A DNA stretch of 23,897 nucleotides from an uncultured Desulfobulbaceae bacterium. Lineage in GTDB: Bacteria; Desulfobacterota; Desulfobulbia; Desulfobulbales; BM004. The notes beneath the pieces are model-generated. The model did no database searches. It was given only the letters and a program-made list of their open reading frames with translations, and had not been told where the DNA came from. A program made the position numbers and the translations under genes. The DNA lies in the NCBI GenBank assembly GCA_947258675.1, contig CAMYJP010000071.1, positions 1 to 23,897 on the forward strand, given 5' to 3'. This document shows positions 1 through 8,932 of this stretch, piece after piece; the first letter of the stretch is position 1, and the number at the start of each line of letters is the position of its first letter.

Positions 1-272
1 TTTGGGAAATGCTGTGTCATTGTATCCAATAGTTTGATATAGTGGTTCTTTATATTTTGCATGCCCAAAAGCTTGAATCATCGATAATTGCAAGATAGGG
101 GAACGCTGCGAAAATATTGTCTAATGTTAAAATCCTATAGCCTAACGGTTCAGGAGAATTACATATTTTAATATTTTTTTATTGAAATGAGAATATCAGA
201 TATTGACTTTGACATACGTTTTTCATTCTTCGGCAAAACTCAAAGAATACTTCAAATAACTGGTTATACTCT
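1..272. other. Gene-free left end upstream of priA
   Basis: No convincing coding frame, RNA gene or repeat was found in this AT-rich stretch. It should hold the priA promoter. Two overlapping -35-like hexamers (TTGACT and TTGACA, about 204-215) are visible, but neither has a good -10 hexamer at 16-18 bases, so no promoter is called. A gene ending to the left of the window cannot be excluded. Confidence 0.5.
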
Positions 273-2762
273 ATGACCTTACTGGAAGTTGCTGTCGCGG
301 CTCCTATTGAGCACACTTTAACCTATAAACATTCTGAAAGGGTAAGCACTGAACTTACCATAGGCCAAAGACTTCTTGTTCCCTTAGCTGGTCGGCTGGT
401 GACCGGCTATCTCTTAGGCTTCCTGCCTCACACAAATAAGGAGCTCGAAGATAGTAAATTAAGGCCAATAGCTGATGTCCTGGATTTCAGACCCCTTTTC
501 CCGGAATCCATGATTCCTTTCTTGCGTTGGATTGCCAATTATTATCATTACCCTATTGGTGAAGTAATAAAAAACGCATTGCCTGGAGGCCTTACTGTCC
601 ATAGCGGTAGACGGATAAAGCTCACAAAATCAGGAAGAGCACATTTTGACTCACAAGGTTTCACGGATGAAGCCATTGATTATGACTGGTTTGATACTCT
701 GTTGATTAAAGGTGAACTTTCACCAGGAATTGTGCGCAGGGTTTGGCGCACCAAAGATCGTCGGATTTTAGTGCAGTGGCAGGAAAAAGGATGGGTAGAA
801 ATTAAAAAGGAACTTACGGGTGGCAATGTTAAACAGCGAACAGAGGTTTGTGTATCGTTGTCGGCTGATTTAATCGAATCAGCACTGGATCCGCATCTAT
901 TAAATCAGCTTAAACCTTCTGAAAAGAAAACATTATTACTTCTCAGACAATTTTTAGCCGAAGCTGACGACATTTCTAAGCAGTCAATACCAAGAAAAGA
1001 TTTAATACATGAGTATTCCGGAGCAAGGAAAGCGCTGAAGGGTCTTTATGATAGGCAGCTGGTAGCTTTTTCAGAAAAACCAATATATCGTGATCTCTTT
1101 GGCGATACATATCAGCACATCAATAGACCTGAAAAACTAACAAGCGAACAGGCAGCAGCCTTGGAACGACTAATGCCTGTCATCAGGAAAAAGGAATTTG
1201 CTGCTTTTTTATTACACGGTATAACCGGCAGCGGCAAAACAGAAGTGTATCTGCAGGCCGCTGCCGCCACATTACAGGAATCAAGAAGTGTAATGGTTTT
1301 AGTTCCGGAAATAGCCTTGGCAACGCAACTGGAAGCACATTTTCTTTCCAGATTCGGAGATCAGGTGGCTTTGCTTCACAGTGGTCTTTCTCCAAGAGAA
1401 CAATATGATCAGTGGCTGAGAATTAATAATGGTGAAGCACGGGTGGTTATCGGGGCACGGTCTGCAGTTTTTGCGCCTTTTTCTGATCTTGGAATTATCA
1501 TTGTTGATGAAGAGCATGACGGGGCTTATAAACAGGAAGATAGGTTTTGCTATCAAGGAAGGGACCTTGCCATTCTGCGAGCAAGTCTTGAGAAAATTCC
1601 AGTCATTTTAGGATCAGCTACTCCTTCTGTTACAAGTTATCACCACGCCAAACAAGGAAAATATCAACTTTTGACCCTCAAGCACAGAATTGAAAAAAGA
1701 CAGTTGCCCTCAGTAACTGTCGTTGATCTGAACAATATAAGCACGGTGTCAGGAGCCCCTCCAATTTTTTCACCTGATTTACTTGCCGGGCTTCGCGCCA
1801 ATTTGAAACTGCATCAGCAAAGCCTAATATTTTTAAACAGGAGAGGATATGCAAATCTTTTATTGTGCAAAGATTGCGGAAAAAGTATTCAGTGCCGTAA
1901 TTGCCAAGTGACATTAACTCTGCATAAACACAGAGGTGAATTGCTCTGTCATCATTGCGGATATTCACGAAACAGTTCAACTCTTTGTCCTCACTGTAAA
2001 TCCACGAAATTTATTAATGTGGGATTTGGAACAGAAAGGCTTGAACGTGACCTGAAAAGTATTTTCCCCTCGGCAAGAATTGCCAGGCTTGACAGAGATA
2101 CCGCAGCTAAACGAAAAGAGTATATTTCACTTCTCAAGGCGATGCAGAAAAACCAACTGGATATTCTCGTTGGGACTCAGATGATTGCTAAAGGGCACCA
2201 TTTCCCTAAGGTGACATTGGTCGGAATCGTCTGGGCAGACGCCGGACTTGGTTTACCAGATTATAAAGCGGGCGAACGAGCTTTTCAGCTGATATCTCAG
2301 GTAACGGGGCGTGCAGGACGAGGCGAGGACCCAGGCAGAGTGATCATTCAAACTCAACAACCGAAACATTATAGCATAGCACTGGCAAAGGACCATGATT
2401 ATTTCGGGATGTATGAAAGGGAGTTATGCTTAAGGGAAGAACTCGGCTTTCCACCTTTTTCAAGGCTTATAAATATCCATATAGCGGGAGATGATGAAAG
2501 CGTAATCAGGACCTTTGCGTATGAACTTTTCCATAACGCAAAAAAACTGAATCAGGTAAAGCCACCAGTTAGAATTTTAGGTCCTGTGCCAGCACCTCTG
2601 GCAAGATTGCACGGAAAGTTCCGGTGGCAGTTGTTATTACAGGGGGCTAAACTGGAAAGTCTCCACAGGTTGTGTAGGGAATTGATGCAAATTATTCCTG
2701 GCCTGCCTCAGGCAAGGAAGATAAAAGTCTCTGTGGATGTTGATCCCGAAAATATGCTGTGA
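273..2762 (+). CDS. priA: Primosomal protein N' (PriA replication-restart helicase)
   Basis: PriA is the 3'-5' superfamily 2 DNA helicase that recognises stalled forks and reloads the replisome in the cytoplasm. The 829-residue length is normal to slightly long for the family. An N-terminal 3'-DNA-binding domain (about 1-110) precedes the helicase core. Seen directly are Walker A GITGSGKT (316-323), a DEEH box (412-415) and a zinc-binding cysteine cluster (about 532-575, CKDCG, CRNC, CHHCG, CPHC). These are followed by the second RecA fold with the TGRAGRG helicase motif and the PriA C-terminal domain. The start is ATG with only a weak Shine-Dalgarno sequence. The stop TGA (2760-2762) abuts the stop of the convergent peptidase gene with no gap, so neither gene has a separate terminator. 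Identification is essentially certain. Confidence 0.97.
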   Translation: MTLLEVAVAAPIEHTLTYKHSERVSTELTIGQRLLVPLAGRLVTGYLLGFLPHTNKELEDSKLRPIADVLDFRPLFPESMIPFLRWIANYYHYPIGEVIKNALPGGLTVHSGRRIKLTKSGRAHFDSQGFTDEAIDYDWFDTLLIKGELSPGIVRRVWRTKDRRILVQWQEKGWVEIKKELTGGNVKQRTEVCVSLSADLIESALDPHLLNQLKPSEKKTLLLLRQFLAEADDISKQSIPRKDLIHEYSGARKALKGLYDRQLVAFSEKPIYRDLFGDTYQHINRPEKLTSEQAAALERLMPVIRKKEFAAFLLHGITGSGKTEVYLQAAAATLQESRSVMVLVPEIALATQLEAHFLSRFGDQVALLHSGLSPREQYDQWLRINNGEARVVIGARSAVFAPFSDLGIIIVDEEHDGAYKQEDRFCYQGRDLAILRASLEKIPVILGSATPSVTSYHHAKQGKYQLLTLKHRIEKRQLPSVTVVDLNNISTVSGAPPIFSPDLLAGLRANLKLHQQSLIFLNRRGYANLLLCKDCGKSIQCRNCQVTLTLHKHRGELLCHHCGYSRNSSTLCPHCKSTKFINVGFGTERLERDLKSIFPSARIARLDRDTAAKRKEYISLLKAMQKNQLDILVGTQMIAKGHHFPKVTLVGIVWADAGLGLPDYKAGERAFQLISQVTGRAGRGEDPGRVIIQTQQPKHYSIALAKDHDYFGMYERELCLREELGFPPFSRLINIHIAGDDESVIRTFAYELFHNAKKLNQVKPPVRILGPVPAPLARLHGKFRWQLLLQGAKLESLHRLCRELMQIIPGLPQARKIKVSVDVDPENML

Positions 2763-4136
2763 TTATAAAAAATCGGTTATATTTACCTTAAGCCAATGGC
2801 TGTCCCACCATTCGATCGGATTTACAAAGATGCCGTTAATGAGCATACTGAAGTGTAAATGGTCACCGCCTGCCATTCCTGTAGTACCACTCAAACCTAT
2901 AAGAGCGTTCTGTTCTACTGCATCTTCTAAAGCAACATTTATGCGACTCAAATGGGCATACAAGCTGAAAACACCTTGTCCATGATCCAGAATAATCGTA
3001 TTTCCGTAAATACCAAGATAACCCGTAAAAACAACCAGGCCGTGATTGGCAGCTTTAACTTGGGAATGCTTGGTGGAGGCGAGATCAATGCCCAGATGCA
3101 TCTGTTTGTCAACTTGCTTCCCCTGGAAGTAATATGTTCGCTGATCAGCGAAACTTGCCCGCCTGCTGCTTCTGGCCATTCTCTTAAACCGTCCCTTCCA
3201 TAATCGCTTCGGTGATGATGTTCTGCAGGCTTCACTGATAGTGTTGTTATTTTCTTCACGTACCTTGTTGTTAATAAACAGATACTGCTCTATAGCGCTG
3301 CCTGTCATTTCTGGATAATTCTGTGCGAATTCAGGGAGTTTCTGATTGAGGAAATTTTCATTTAAAAATATTCGATCTTTGTTTACTCTTACTTTTTTCA
3401 GAATCATGCCCAAACCTGCCATGCCTTGATTATTGGCCTGATCCATCACAACGACCTTTGGGCCTTCAAGCTTATCTATACTATGTGGGATACCAATAAA
3501 GGCTATATATCTACCATCGTTTGGCTCAGCTACGGGAAAGCCAGGGTGAAAGTAATCATTTATAGAGACGCCATGCTTCTCAACAGGTTCATTAACCCTG
3601 TAAGTGATTATTCCGCTCCCACCCGGCCTGATGTATTGTGGTGAATATGTCACTGACACTAAGGGTGGAATGGTGTCAATGGTTACATCAGTCTTCAGGG
3701 TCGATTCATTTCCTGACAACCAGTTCCACCACGAAAAATCACGGGTAATGATAAGTAGTTCTGCAGGTCCATCCTCAAATCCAAGTGTTTTGACTTCGAC
3801 ATTAATTGATTCTTCAATTTTTTCCGGTCCTGTTGAAGAAAATATATTCAAACGTGGGAATGTTTTCGTATAGATAGTTGATTTTTTATCATTCTGTTTG
3901 AGTTGGATGAATAATTCGCGGATACCGCTACGGTTGTCAATAATAGAAAAATTGACTTTCTTGCTCGATCCGATGAGGGATATATCATCTAATAAGGTAA
4001 TTTGCGGTCGTTCTCGTTCATAAAATTTAAGGAATCCCGCAATACAAATGACAGCAAGAATTATTATAAATATAAATAAGATATTTGTTCTTTTTTTTCT
4101 ACCTCCCGACAGGGAGCCGGTCTCCTTCATGATCAT
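2763..4136 (-). CDS. Membrane-anchored M23/LytM-family metallopeptidase
   Basis: This is a zinc endopeptidase of the LytM/M23 family that cleaves peptidoglycan cross-bridges or regulates amidases, acting outside the cytoplasmic membrane. A basic N-terminus (GGRKKRTN) is followed by one hydrophobic segment (about residues 18-36), which fits a signal anchor. The middle (about 45-260) looks like an extracellular beta-rich Ig-like region. The catalytic domain lies in the last 120 residues with HLGID (zinc ligands H and D), YAHLS and HLHFS, so the site looks intact. An in-frame TTG at 4151 extends the frame by five codons. I prefer ATG at 4136 (457 aa); ATG at 4130 is also possible and none has a strong ribosome site. 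It lies 151 bp downstream of rng on the same strand, and that gap (4152-4302) shows no gene or clear terminator. Confidence 0.9.
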   Translation of the reverse strand: MIMKETGSLSGGRKKRTNILFIFIIILAVICIAGFLKFYERERPQITLLDDISLIGSSKKVNFSIIDNRSGIRELFIQLKQNDKKSTIYTKTFPRLNIFSSTGPEKIEESINVEVKTLGFEDGPAELLIITRDFSWWNWLSGNESTLKTDVTIDTIPPLVSVTYSPQYIRPGGSGIITYRVNEPVEKHGVSINDYFHPGFPVAEPNDGRYIAFIGIPHSIDKLEGPKVVVMDQANNQGMAGLGMILKKVRVNKDRIFLNENFLNQKLPEFAQNYPEMTGSAIEQYLFINNKVREENNNTISEACRTSSPKRLWKGRFKRMARSSRRASFADQRTYYFQGKQVDKQMHLGIDLASTKHSQVKAANHGLVVFTGYLGIYGNTIILDHGQGVFSLYAHLSRINVALEDAVEQNALIGLSGTTGMAGGDHLHFSMLINGIFVNPIEWWDSHWLKVNITDFL

Positions 4137-4302
4137 AATATAATCCAGCAATTATAAAATTTTTTGTTTTTTATGGGGTGATCGGAAAAGTCTGCAAACA
4201 TTTGAAAAGAGGTATCGTTTGTTTAAACCATCTGCTGATCATCGAGATTTCATGTTGATTAAACCATAACTCTTTTAGCTCATTAAAGAATGTATATGGA
4301 AC

Positions 4303-5766
4303 TTAAACCTCCCCCCATATTATGTCATATTTTTTCAGATGAATTTCATGGTTTGGAATAATCGTAATTCTTTTATTAATTTCTTTTTCAAGTTGTTCGG
4401 TGGTATACGCTTCCTCTTTGAGCAACATATCAGCTATATTAGGATGTACACGCAGCATGACTTTATCGCCATTCCTTCTTTTTGCATCCCGGGAGATTTT
4501 TCTGAAGATTTCATAGCAGATAGTCCTTCTTGATTTGATCATACCGTCACCACTGCAATATAAACAAGGCTCGCACATGGTGCGGGATAAATTTTCCCGA
4601 TTTCTCTTCCGGGTCATTTGGACCAGTCCGAATTCAGAAAGTTTAAGAATATTAATCTTGCTTTTATCTTTTTTAACTGCCTCCTGCATAACATTGAATA
4701 CTTCTTCCCGATGTGATTCATCTTCCATATCGATGAAGTCGATAATGATGATGCCTCCAATATTTCTCAATCGCAACTGATAGGCTATTTCTTTTACTGC
4801 CTCAATATTTGTTTTGAAAATTGTTTCTTCAAGGTCATTTTTTCCGACAAACCGTCCAGTATTGACATCAATGACAGTCAGGGCTTCAGTGGTTTCTATG
4901 ACAAAAACAGGTGTTTCCTGTTGGTAGTGATATACTTTGTCTTTAAGCTGTGGAGCAAATGTCTCAACAAAATTGAAGACCTTTTCGTAAATCCTGGCCT
5001 CATCCACCACGACTCTGTCGATTTTAGGTGTGAGCAAATCACGAACAGCTCTCAGGGTAATATCCAGATCTTCATAGACCAAACTTGGTACTGGAGCTTT
5101 AATAGCATCATCTCGAATTTCGTCATTCCAAAGATGGAGCAGAAATTCCATATCAGCTTCCAGGTCTTCTTTGTCAGCGTTTTCAGCCGCCACTGTCCTG
5201 ACAATGAATCCTGCCCCATTAGGCCGAAGTTGTTCTATTTCGTGTCGTAATCGCTCTCTGACATCTTCATTCTCAATTTTTCTTGATATGCCAATATGGT
5301 CGGTCATCGGCATGAATACGAGATTCCGGCACGGTAGGCTTATATGGCATGTCAATCTGGCTCCCTTAGTGCCGATAGGCTCTTTGCAAACCTGAACGAG
5401 GATTTCCTGACCTTCGTTCAGCAAGTTCTCAATATTTACACCCAGGGGCATCCGTACGGGGGAATCCGGTAAATTTGTGTCTGAACAACAACTACGTTCA
5501 GTGTCATTTATCAGCATCCTGTTTTCAAGTTCACTGGTCGACAGGTGTACATCGTCAACATATAAAAAGCCGGTGCGTTCCAAACCGATGTCCACAAAGG
5601 CCGCCTGCATTCCAGGAAGAACCCGAACAACTCTGCCTCGGTAGATATTGCCGACCAAGCCTTTTTCAGCTGGTCGTTCTATGAAAAATTCTACAAGATT
5701 GCCTTGTTCGACAAGGGCAATGCGGATTTCATAGGAATTGGCATTAATGAGGAGGTAGTTATACAT
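4303..5766 (-). CDS. rng: Ribonuclease G (RNase E/G family)
   Basis: RNase G is a 5'-end-sensing, single-strand-specific endoribonuclease that matures 16S rRNA and starts mRNA decay in the cytoplasm. The 487 residues match RNase G rather than the much longer RNase E. An S1 RNA-binding domain (about 35-145, with GNIYRGRVVRVLPGMQAAFVDIG at its start) carries a roughly 25-residue, cysteine-containing insertion near 85-110. The DNase I-like catalytic part has the magnesium ligands D300 in VIDVNTGRF and D343 in IIIIDFIDM. A CEPCLYCSGDG segment matches the zinc-link region of the family. The ATG start is preceded by AGGAAA at a suitable distance. It is divergent from the glycosyltransferase gene across 175 bp. 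Confidence 0.96.
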   Translation of the reverse strand: MYNYLLINANSYEIRIALVEQGNLVEFFIERPAEKGLVGNIYRGRVVRVLPGMQAAFVDIGLERTGFLYVDDVHLSTSELENRMLINDTERSCCSDTNLPDSPVRMPLGVNIENLLNEGQEILVQVCKEPIGTKGARLTCHISLPCRNLVFMPMTDHIGISRKIENEDVRERLRHEIEQLRPNGAGFIVRTVAAENADKEDLEADMEFLLHLWNDEIRDDAIKAPVPSLVYEDLDITLRAVRDLLTPKIDRVVVDEARIYEKVFNFVETFAPQLKDKVYHYQQETPVFVIETTEALTVIDVNTGRFVGKNDLEETIFKTNIEAVKEIAYQLRLRNIGGIIIIDFIDMEDESHREEVFNVMQEAVKKDKSKINILKLSEFGLVQMTRKRNRENLSRTMCEPCLYCSGDGMIKSRRTICYEIFRKISRDAKRRNGDKVMLRVHPNIADMLLKEEAYTTEQLEKEINKRITIIPNHEIHLKKYDIIWGEV

Positions 5767-5821
5767 GGATGTACTTTCCTGTTTATAGTAAATTAACTAA
5801 CTATGAATTTATAAGAAAAAT

Positions 5822-5858
5822 AAAATGCGATGGATAGCCATTGCATCCTGCATTTTTT
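5822..5858. other. Imperfect stem-loop between divergent genes
   Basis: AAAATGC (5822-5828) pairs with GCATTTT (5850-5856), followed by extra T residues. Inside it, GATGG and CCATT can pair around an ATAG loop. Read on the plus strand it resembles a terminator, but it lies between two divergent genes where no transcript obviously ends. It could be a small-RNA end or leader structure, or chance. Confidence 0.3.
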
Positions 5859-5941
5859 CATCATTTGGATAATATTGGACAGGATGAATAAGCATTTTTG
5901 AATTATCTCATGCTTTATACAAAACATTAACCATACTTGAA

Positions 5942-6790
5942 ATGGAAAATTTTGTAAGTGTCATTATTCCGACATTCAATCGAGTGGAATATCTAAAAAA
6001 GGCTGTAAAATCTGTTTTGGACCAGACATATCAACAGCTGGAACTGATAATTGTTGATGACGGTTCTGATGATGGAACCGCTGAATTAATTGCTCAATTA
6101 AAACAAAAATCTCAACGGAAAATACTCTACATTCATCAGGGGAATATGGGAGCGGCAGCTGCAAGAAACAGAGGACTTGAAGCTGCAAGCCATGATTTTA
6201 TTGCTTTTCTGGATTCGGACGATTGGTTTCATCCGCAAAAACTTGCCATACAGGTTGACGCAATGCAAGCAAATCCGGATTTTTTAATATCCCATACACA
6301 GGAGATATGGTATCGGAAGGGAAAATTTCTGAATCAGAAAAAAACACATGAAAAATGCTCCGGGAATATTTATTCCAGATGTCTAAAGCTCTGTGCAGTT
6401 GGAATGTCAACCATAATGCTCAGAAAAGTTCTGATTCAGGATATAGGATTTTTTGATGAAGAGTTTATATGTTGTGAAGATTATGATTATTGGTTGCGAG
6501 CAAGCATTAAATATCCATTCCTGCTGGTTGACAACGCATTAACTTTTAAACAGGGAGGAAGGGTTGATCAATTATCTGTAAAATTTGCTACAGGGATGGA
6601 TCGATATCGAATTCGAGCCATAGAAAAAATCTTATCTTCGAAAAGCTTGAGTACGTTACAGGCTCGCATGGCATTAGATGAGCTGATAAAAAAATGCCGA
6701 ATTTATGGTAACGGCTGCATTAAACATGGACGACCAGAAGAGGGTGAAATGTTTCTTTCCCTGCCGATGAAATACAAAGAAAGGAAGTAA
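5942..6790 (+). CDS. Glycosyltransferase family 2 protein
   Basis: This is a GT-A fold glycosyltransferase that moves a sugar from a nucleotide-sugar to an acceptor, usually in surface polysaccharide or lipid assembly; the substrate cannot be read from sequence. The N-terminus has the nucleotide-binding strand VSVIIPTFNR and IIVDDGSDDGT. The diphosphate/metal site LDSDD is at 90-94. An FDEEF...CCEDYDYWLRA segment fits the acceptor/catalytic region. There is no signal peptide or membrane segment, so it is probably cytosolic. Its 282 residues are at the short end of the family. The ATG has no good Shine-Dalgarno sequence. The TAA stop (6788-6790) lies inside the left arm of a palindromic repeat, so the C-terminus may have been set by that element. 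No other polysaccharide genes are nearby. Confidence 0.9.
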   Translation: MENFVSVIIPTFNRVEYLKKAVKSVLDQTYQQLELIIVDDGSDDGTAELIAQLKQKSQRKILYIHQGNMGAAAARNRGLEAASHDFIAFLDSDDWFHPQKLAIQVDAMQANPDFLISHTQEIWYRKGKFLNQKKTHEKCSGNIYSRCLKLCAVGMSTIMLRKVLIQDIGFFDEEFICCEDYDYWLRASIKYPFLLVDNALTFKQGGRVDQLSVKFATGMDRYRIRAIEKILSSKSLSTLQARMALDELIKKCRIYGNGCIKHGRPEEGEMFLSLPMKYKERK

Positions 6791-6893
6791 CTTTTCAGCA
6801 GCACTTCATCTGCGCACGAGCAGGCCTTCCAGCATACCGATGTATAGCTGGGCGACCTGCTTGCACACATCTAAAGCACTGCTGAAAAGTTAC
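6787..6893. repeat. 107-bp palindromic repeat element (MITE/REP-like)
   Basis: A perfect 15-bp inverted repeat, GTAACTTTTCAGCAG (6787-6801) and CTGCTGAAAAGTTAC (6879-6893), bounds an imperfectly palindromic interior. For example, GAGCAGGCCTTCCAGC is mirrored by GCTGGGCGACCTGCTTG. The whole 107 bp can fold into one long hairpin. No transposase is present. The left end overlaps the stop codon of the glycosyltransferase gene. It is most likely a small non-autonomous palindromic element; only one copy is visible here, so dispersal is not shown. Confidence 0.75.
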
Positions 6894-6960
6894 GGTTCGT
6901 AGTTTATAGCTATTTTAGGGCATTACGCTGAATACTTACGAAATGAATAAATCAGGTTGA

Positions 6961-8112
6961 ATGAAAGGTCAAATGGAACACTTCAATCCTAAAGAACAAA
7001 ATTATCGCAGCCCGGTGGATCGTATAAAGCGGATTTATGTGCAAAAAGATTGCGCAGAAAGTTCATATATTAAAGAAATACTGGGAAGAGCTGGCAATAT
7101 CAGGGTTGAATTTATTTCGGAACAGGACATTTCCAAAAAAAGTAACCACCCGTTTACACGATATTTGGCTAAAGGAAAACAGGAACTACTATTATGCAAT
7201 AATAAAGGCAGGTTTTTCAAATCCTGCCCGGGTACTAAAGAATATGTCTGTTGCGGTTATCAGGTACTCAATATAGGGATGAACTGTCCCATGGATTGCG
7301 TCTATTGTATTCTGCAGGCGTATCTGAATAATCCGTTGCTTTCCTTTTTTGTAAATGTTGATGATCTTCTTGTTGAACTTGATACTGTTTTTAAAAAAGA
7401 TTCTGAAAAATTCTGGCGTATTGGAACTGGAGAATTCACCGACAGTCTGGCCCTCGATCGCTTAACAGGATTAAGCAGGATTCTAGTGAATTATATAGGA
7501 GGTAAAAAACAGGCGATTCTGGAATTGAAAACAAAGACCGCGGAAATTGATAATCTGCGGGATTTACAGCACCATGACCGCACCATCGTGGCCTGGTCTT
7601 TGAACAGTCCACAAATAATTGCAAGAGAGGAACTACATACTGCTTCATTAGAACAACGGCTGGCAGCCGCCGCTCAATGCAGTGAATGGGGATATAAAAT
7701 AGCATTTCATTTTGACCCAATCATCTATCATCAGGATTGGCGCGAAGGATATGCTGAAACTATTGACATGCTTTTCAGGAGTGTCCCAAAAGAAAAAATT
7801 GTATGGATTAGTCTTGGCTGTCTTCGTTTTTTGCCTTCTTTAAGAACTATTGCTGGAAAACGATTTCCTAATTGCCGTTTTTTTGCTGAGGAATTTGTAG
7901 AGGGGTTGGATGGGAAAATTCGCTATTTTCGCACACAGCGCATTGAAATGTATCGCTATCTTTATGAAAAGATTCAACAAATTTCTCCTGAGACATTTGT
8001 TTATCTTTGCATGGAAAGCGATGAGATTTGGCAGGATGTTTTCCAATTTATACCCGATGATCGGGACGGCCTCACCGCAATGCTTAATTTTGCTGCACAG
8101 GGAAAGATTTAA
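6961..8112 (+). CDS. SPL-family radical SAM protein (spore photoproduct lyase-like)
   Basis: The radical SAM cluster motif is visible as C109-x3-C113-x2-C116 (CPMDCVYC). The order of conserved segments (RIGTGEFTDSLALDRLTG, LELKTKT, AWSLNSP, AFHFDPIIYHQDWREGY) follows spore photoproduct lyase, the enzyme that reverses 5-thyminyl-5,6-dihydrothymine in spore DNA. At 383 residues it is somewhat longer than Bacillus SplB. From memory of Bacillus SplB, its hydrogen-donor cysteine falls where this protein has Glu158, so the reaction may differ. Nothing in the window suggests sporulation. Start choice: ATG 6961 is the longest; ATG 6973 has a better ribosome site (AAAGG). The ssb gene follows after 287 bp, so a DNA-related role is possible but not shown. 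Confidence 0.88.
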   Translation: MKGQMEHFNPKEQNYRSPVDRIKRIYVQKDCAESSYIKEILGRAGNIRVEFISEQDISKKSNHPFTRYLAKGKQELLLCNNKGRFFKSCPGTKEYVCCGYQVLNIGMNCPMDCVYCILQAYLNNPLLSFFVNVDDLLVELDTVFKKDSEKFWRIGTGEFTDSLALDRLTGLSRILVNYIGGKKQAILELKTKTAEIDNLRDLQHHDRTIVAWSLNSPQIIAREELHTASLEQRLAAAAQCSEWGYKIAFHFDPIIYHQDWREGYAETIDMLFRSVPKEKIVWISLGCLRFLPSLRTIAGKRFPNCRFFAEEFVEGLDGKIRYFRTQRIEMYRYLYEKIQQISPETFVYLCMESDEIWQDVFQFIPDDRDGLTAMLNFAAQGKI

Positions 8113-8254
8113 TTTCGATGTTGTGTGTTTTCTCGGGATGTTCGAAATTATAGGCGATGATGAACATTGGTGTCGGCTTGGCAAAAGCATTTGCACCTGT
8201 ATGGGAGGTCATGAATTTTGTCATGCTATTGGTATCGGCTTCATAGGTTGTGGA
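8084..8254 (-). pseudogene. Possible protein-coding remnant in the SPL-ssb gap
   Basis: On the minus strand a 56-codon open stretch begins just after an in-frame stop and ends at TAA (8084-8086), overlapping the 3' end of the radical SAM gene by 29 bp. An ATG occurs at 8224 (46 codons, starting MTKFMTSHTGANAFAKP). The composition looks protein-like, but there is no ribosome site and no recognised family. It may be the tail of a decayed gene or chance. Apart from this and a promoter candidate, 8113-8399 shows nothing. Confidence 0.2.
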
Positions 8255-8292
8255 TTATATCCATGAGAATTCAACCAGGGTACAACAATCAA

Positions 8293-8321
8293 TTGATTTT
8301 TAAGCCAGCTATTCTTATGTT
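8293..8321 (+). promoter_or_regulatory. Candidate sigma70-type promoter for ssb
   Basis: TTGATT (8293-8298) and TATGTT (8316-8321) are separated by 17 bp and lie about 80 bp upstream of the ssb start. The hexamers match consensus at 4-5 of 6 positions. This is a sequence-only prediction in an AT-rich background. Confidence 0.35.
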
Positions 8322-8399
8322 ATTGCCCTGAATTGAACATTATTTTTTGCTCCAAGTTCTTCACTCCAAAATTCAAATTATATAATTAAGGGAGAAAAG

Positions 8400-8804
8400 A
8401 TGATTAATAAAGCTATTCTTATCGGCAATTTGGGTGCTGATCCGGAAGTTAGATATGCTCAGAATGGTACTGCTGTGGCTAATTTTACTGTTGCCACGAC
8501 TGAAACATGGTCAAAAGACGGAAACAAGGAAGAAAGGACTGAATGGCATAGAGTGGTAGCTTTTGGTCGACTGGGTGAGATCTGTGGAGAGTACCTTGCC
8601 AAGGGAAGTAAAGTATATATTGAAGGCCGGTTACAAACCAGGAAATGGGATGACCGTGATGGAAATACGCGCTATACGACTGAGATCATAGCACGAGAGA
8701 TGAAGATGCTTTCTCCCCGTGGTGCTTCGGACTCAACGTCTAAACGGTCAGACGAGCCCCCCTTCCCAGAACCACCAGGACTTGAGGATGATGTTCCGTT
8801 TTAA
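8400..8804 (+). CDS. ssb: Single-stranded DNA-binding protein
   Basis: SSB coats single-stranded DNA in replication, recombination and repair and recruits partner proteins. The 134-residue protein starts with the typical [19 protein letters not shown] and has the OB-fold over about 1-105 ([29 protein letters not shown]). A short disordered linker leads to the acidic C-terminal tip DDVPF, the partner-docking peptide. It is shorter than the E. coli protein because its linker is short. GGAG lies just upstream of the ATG. Confidence 0.97.
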   Translation: MINKAILIGNLGADPEVRYAQNGTAVANFTVATTETWSKDGNKEERTEWHRVVAFGRLGEICGEYLAKGSKVYIEGRLQTRKWDDRDGNTRYTTEIIAREMKMLSPRGASDSTSKRSDEPPFPEPPGLEDDVPF

Positions 8805-8826
8805 CTCATGCAATCGATGAGTTTTA
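8803..8826 (+). terminator. Weak terminator-like hairpin after ssb
   Basis: AACTCAT (8803-8809) pairs with ATGAGTT (8817-8823) around a 7-base loop and is followed by TT. It starts on the ssb stop codon. The stem is AT-rich and the T-tract short, so termination would be weak. Confidence 0.35.
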
Positions 8827-8932
8827 CTCTCTCGCGACTGTTTAAGGGAATTGAGAATATTATATGACAGGGATGGTTTTCATCCAATTGATGCATCATT
8901 AAAACTTTAAATCACATTAATGGTTCTAAATC

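Noticed and set aside
204..245. priA promoter from the TTGACT/TTGACA hexamers
   Set aside because: No acceptable -10 hexamer occurs at 16-18 bp from either hexamer.
4921..5250. 109-codon plus-strand open frame inside rng
   Set aside because: It is antisense to the well-conserved RNase G gene, has no family features and follows from the codon pattern of the real gene.
7910..8266. 118-codon plus-strand open frame across the end of the SPL-like gene
   Set aside because: Most of it overlaps the radical SAM gene in another frame. Its unique part is rich in Cys and Gly with no ribosome site; the minus-strand reading of the gap looks more protein-like.
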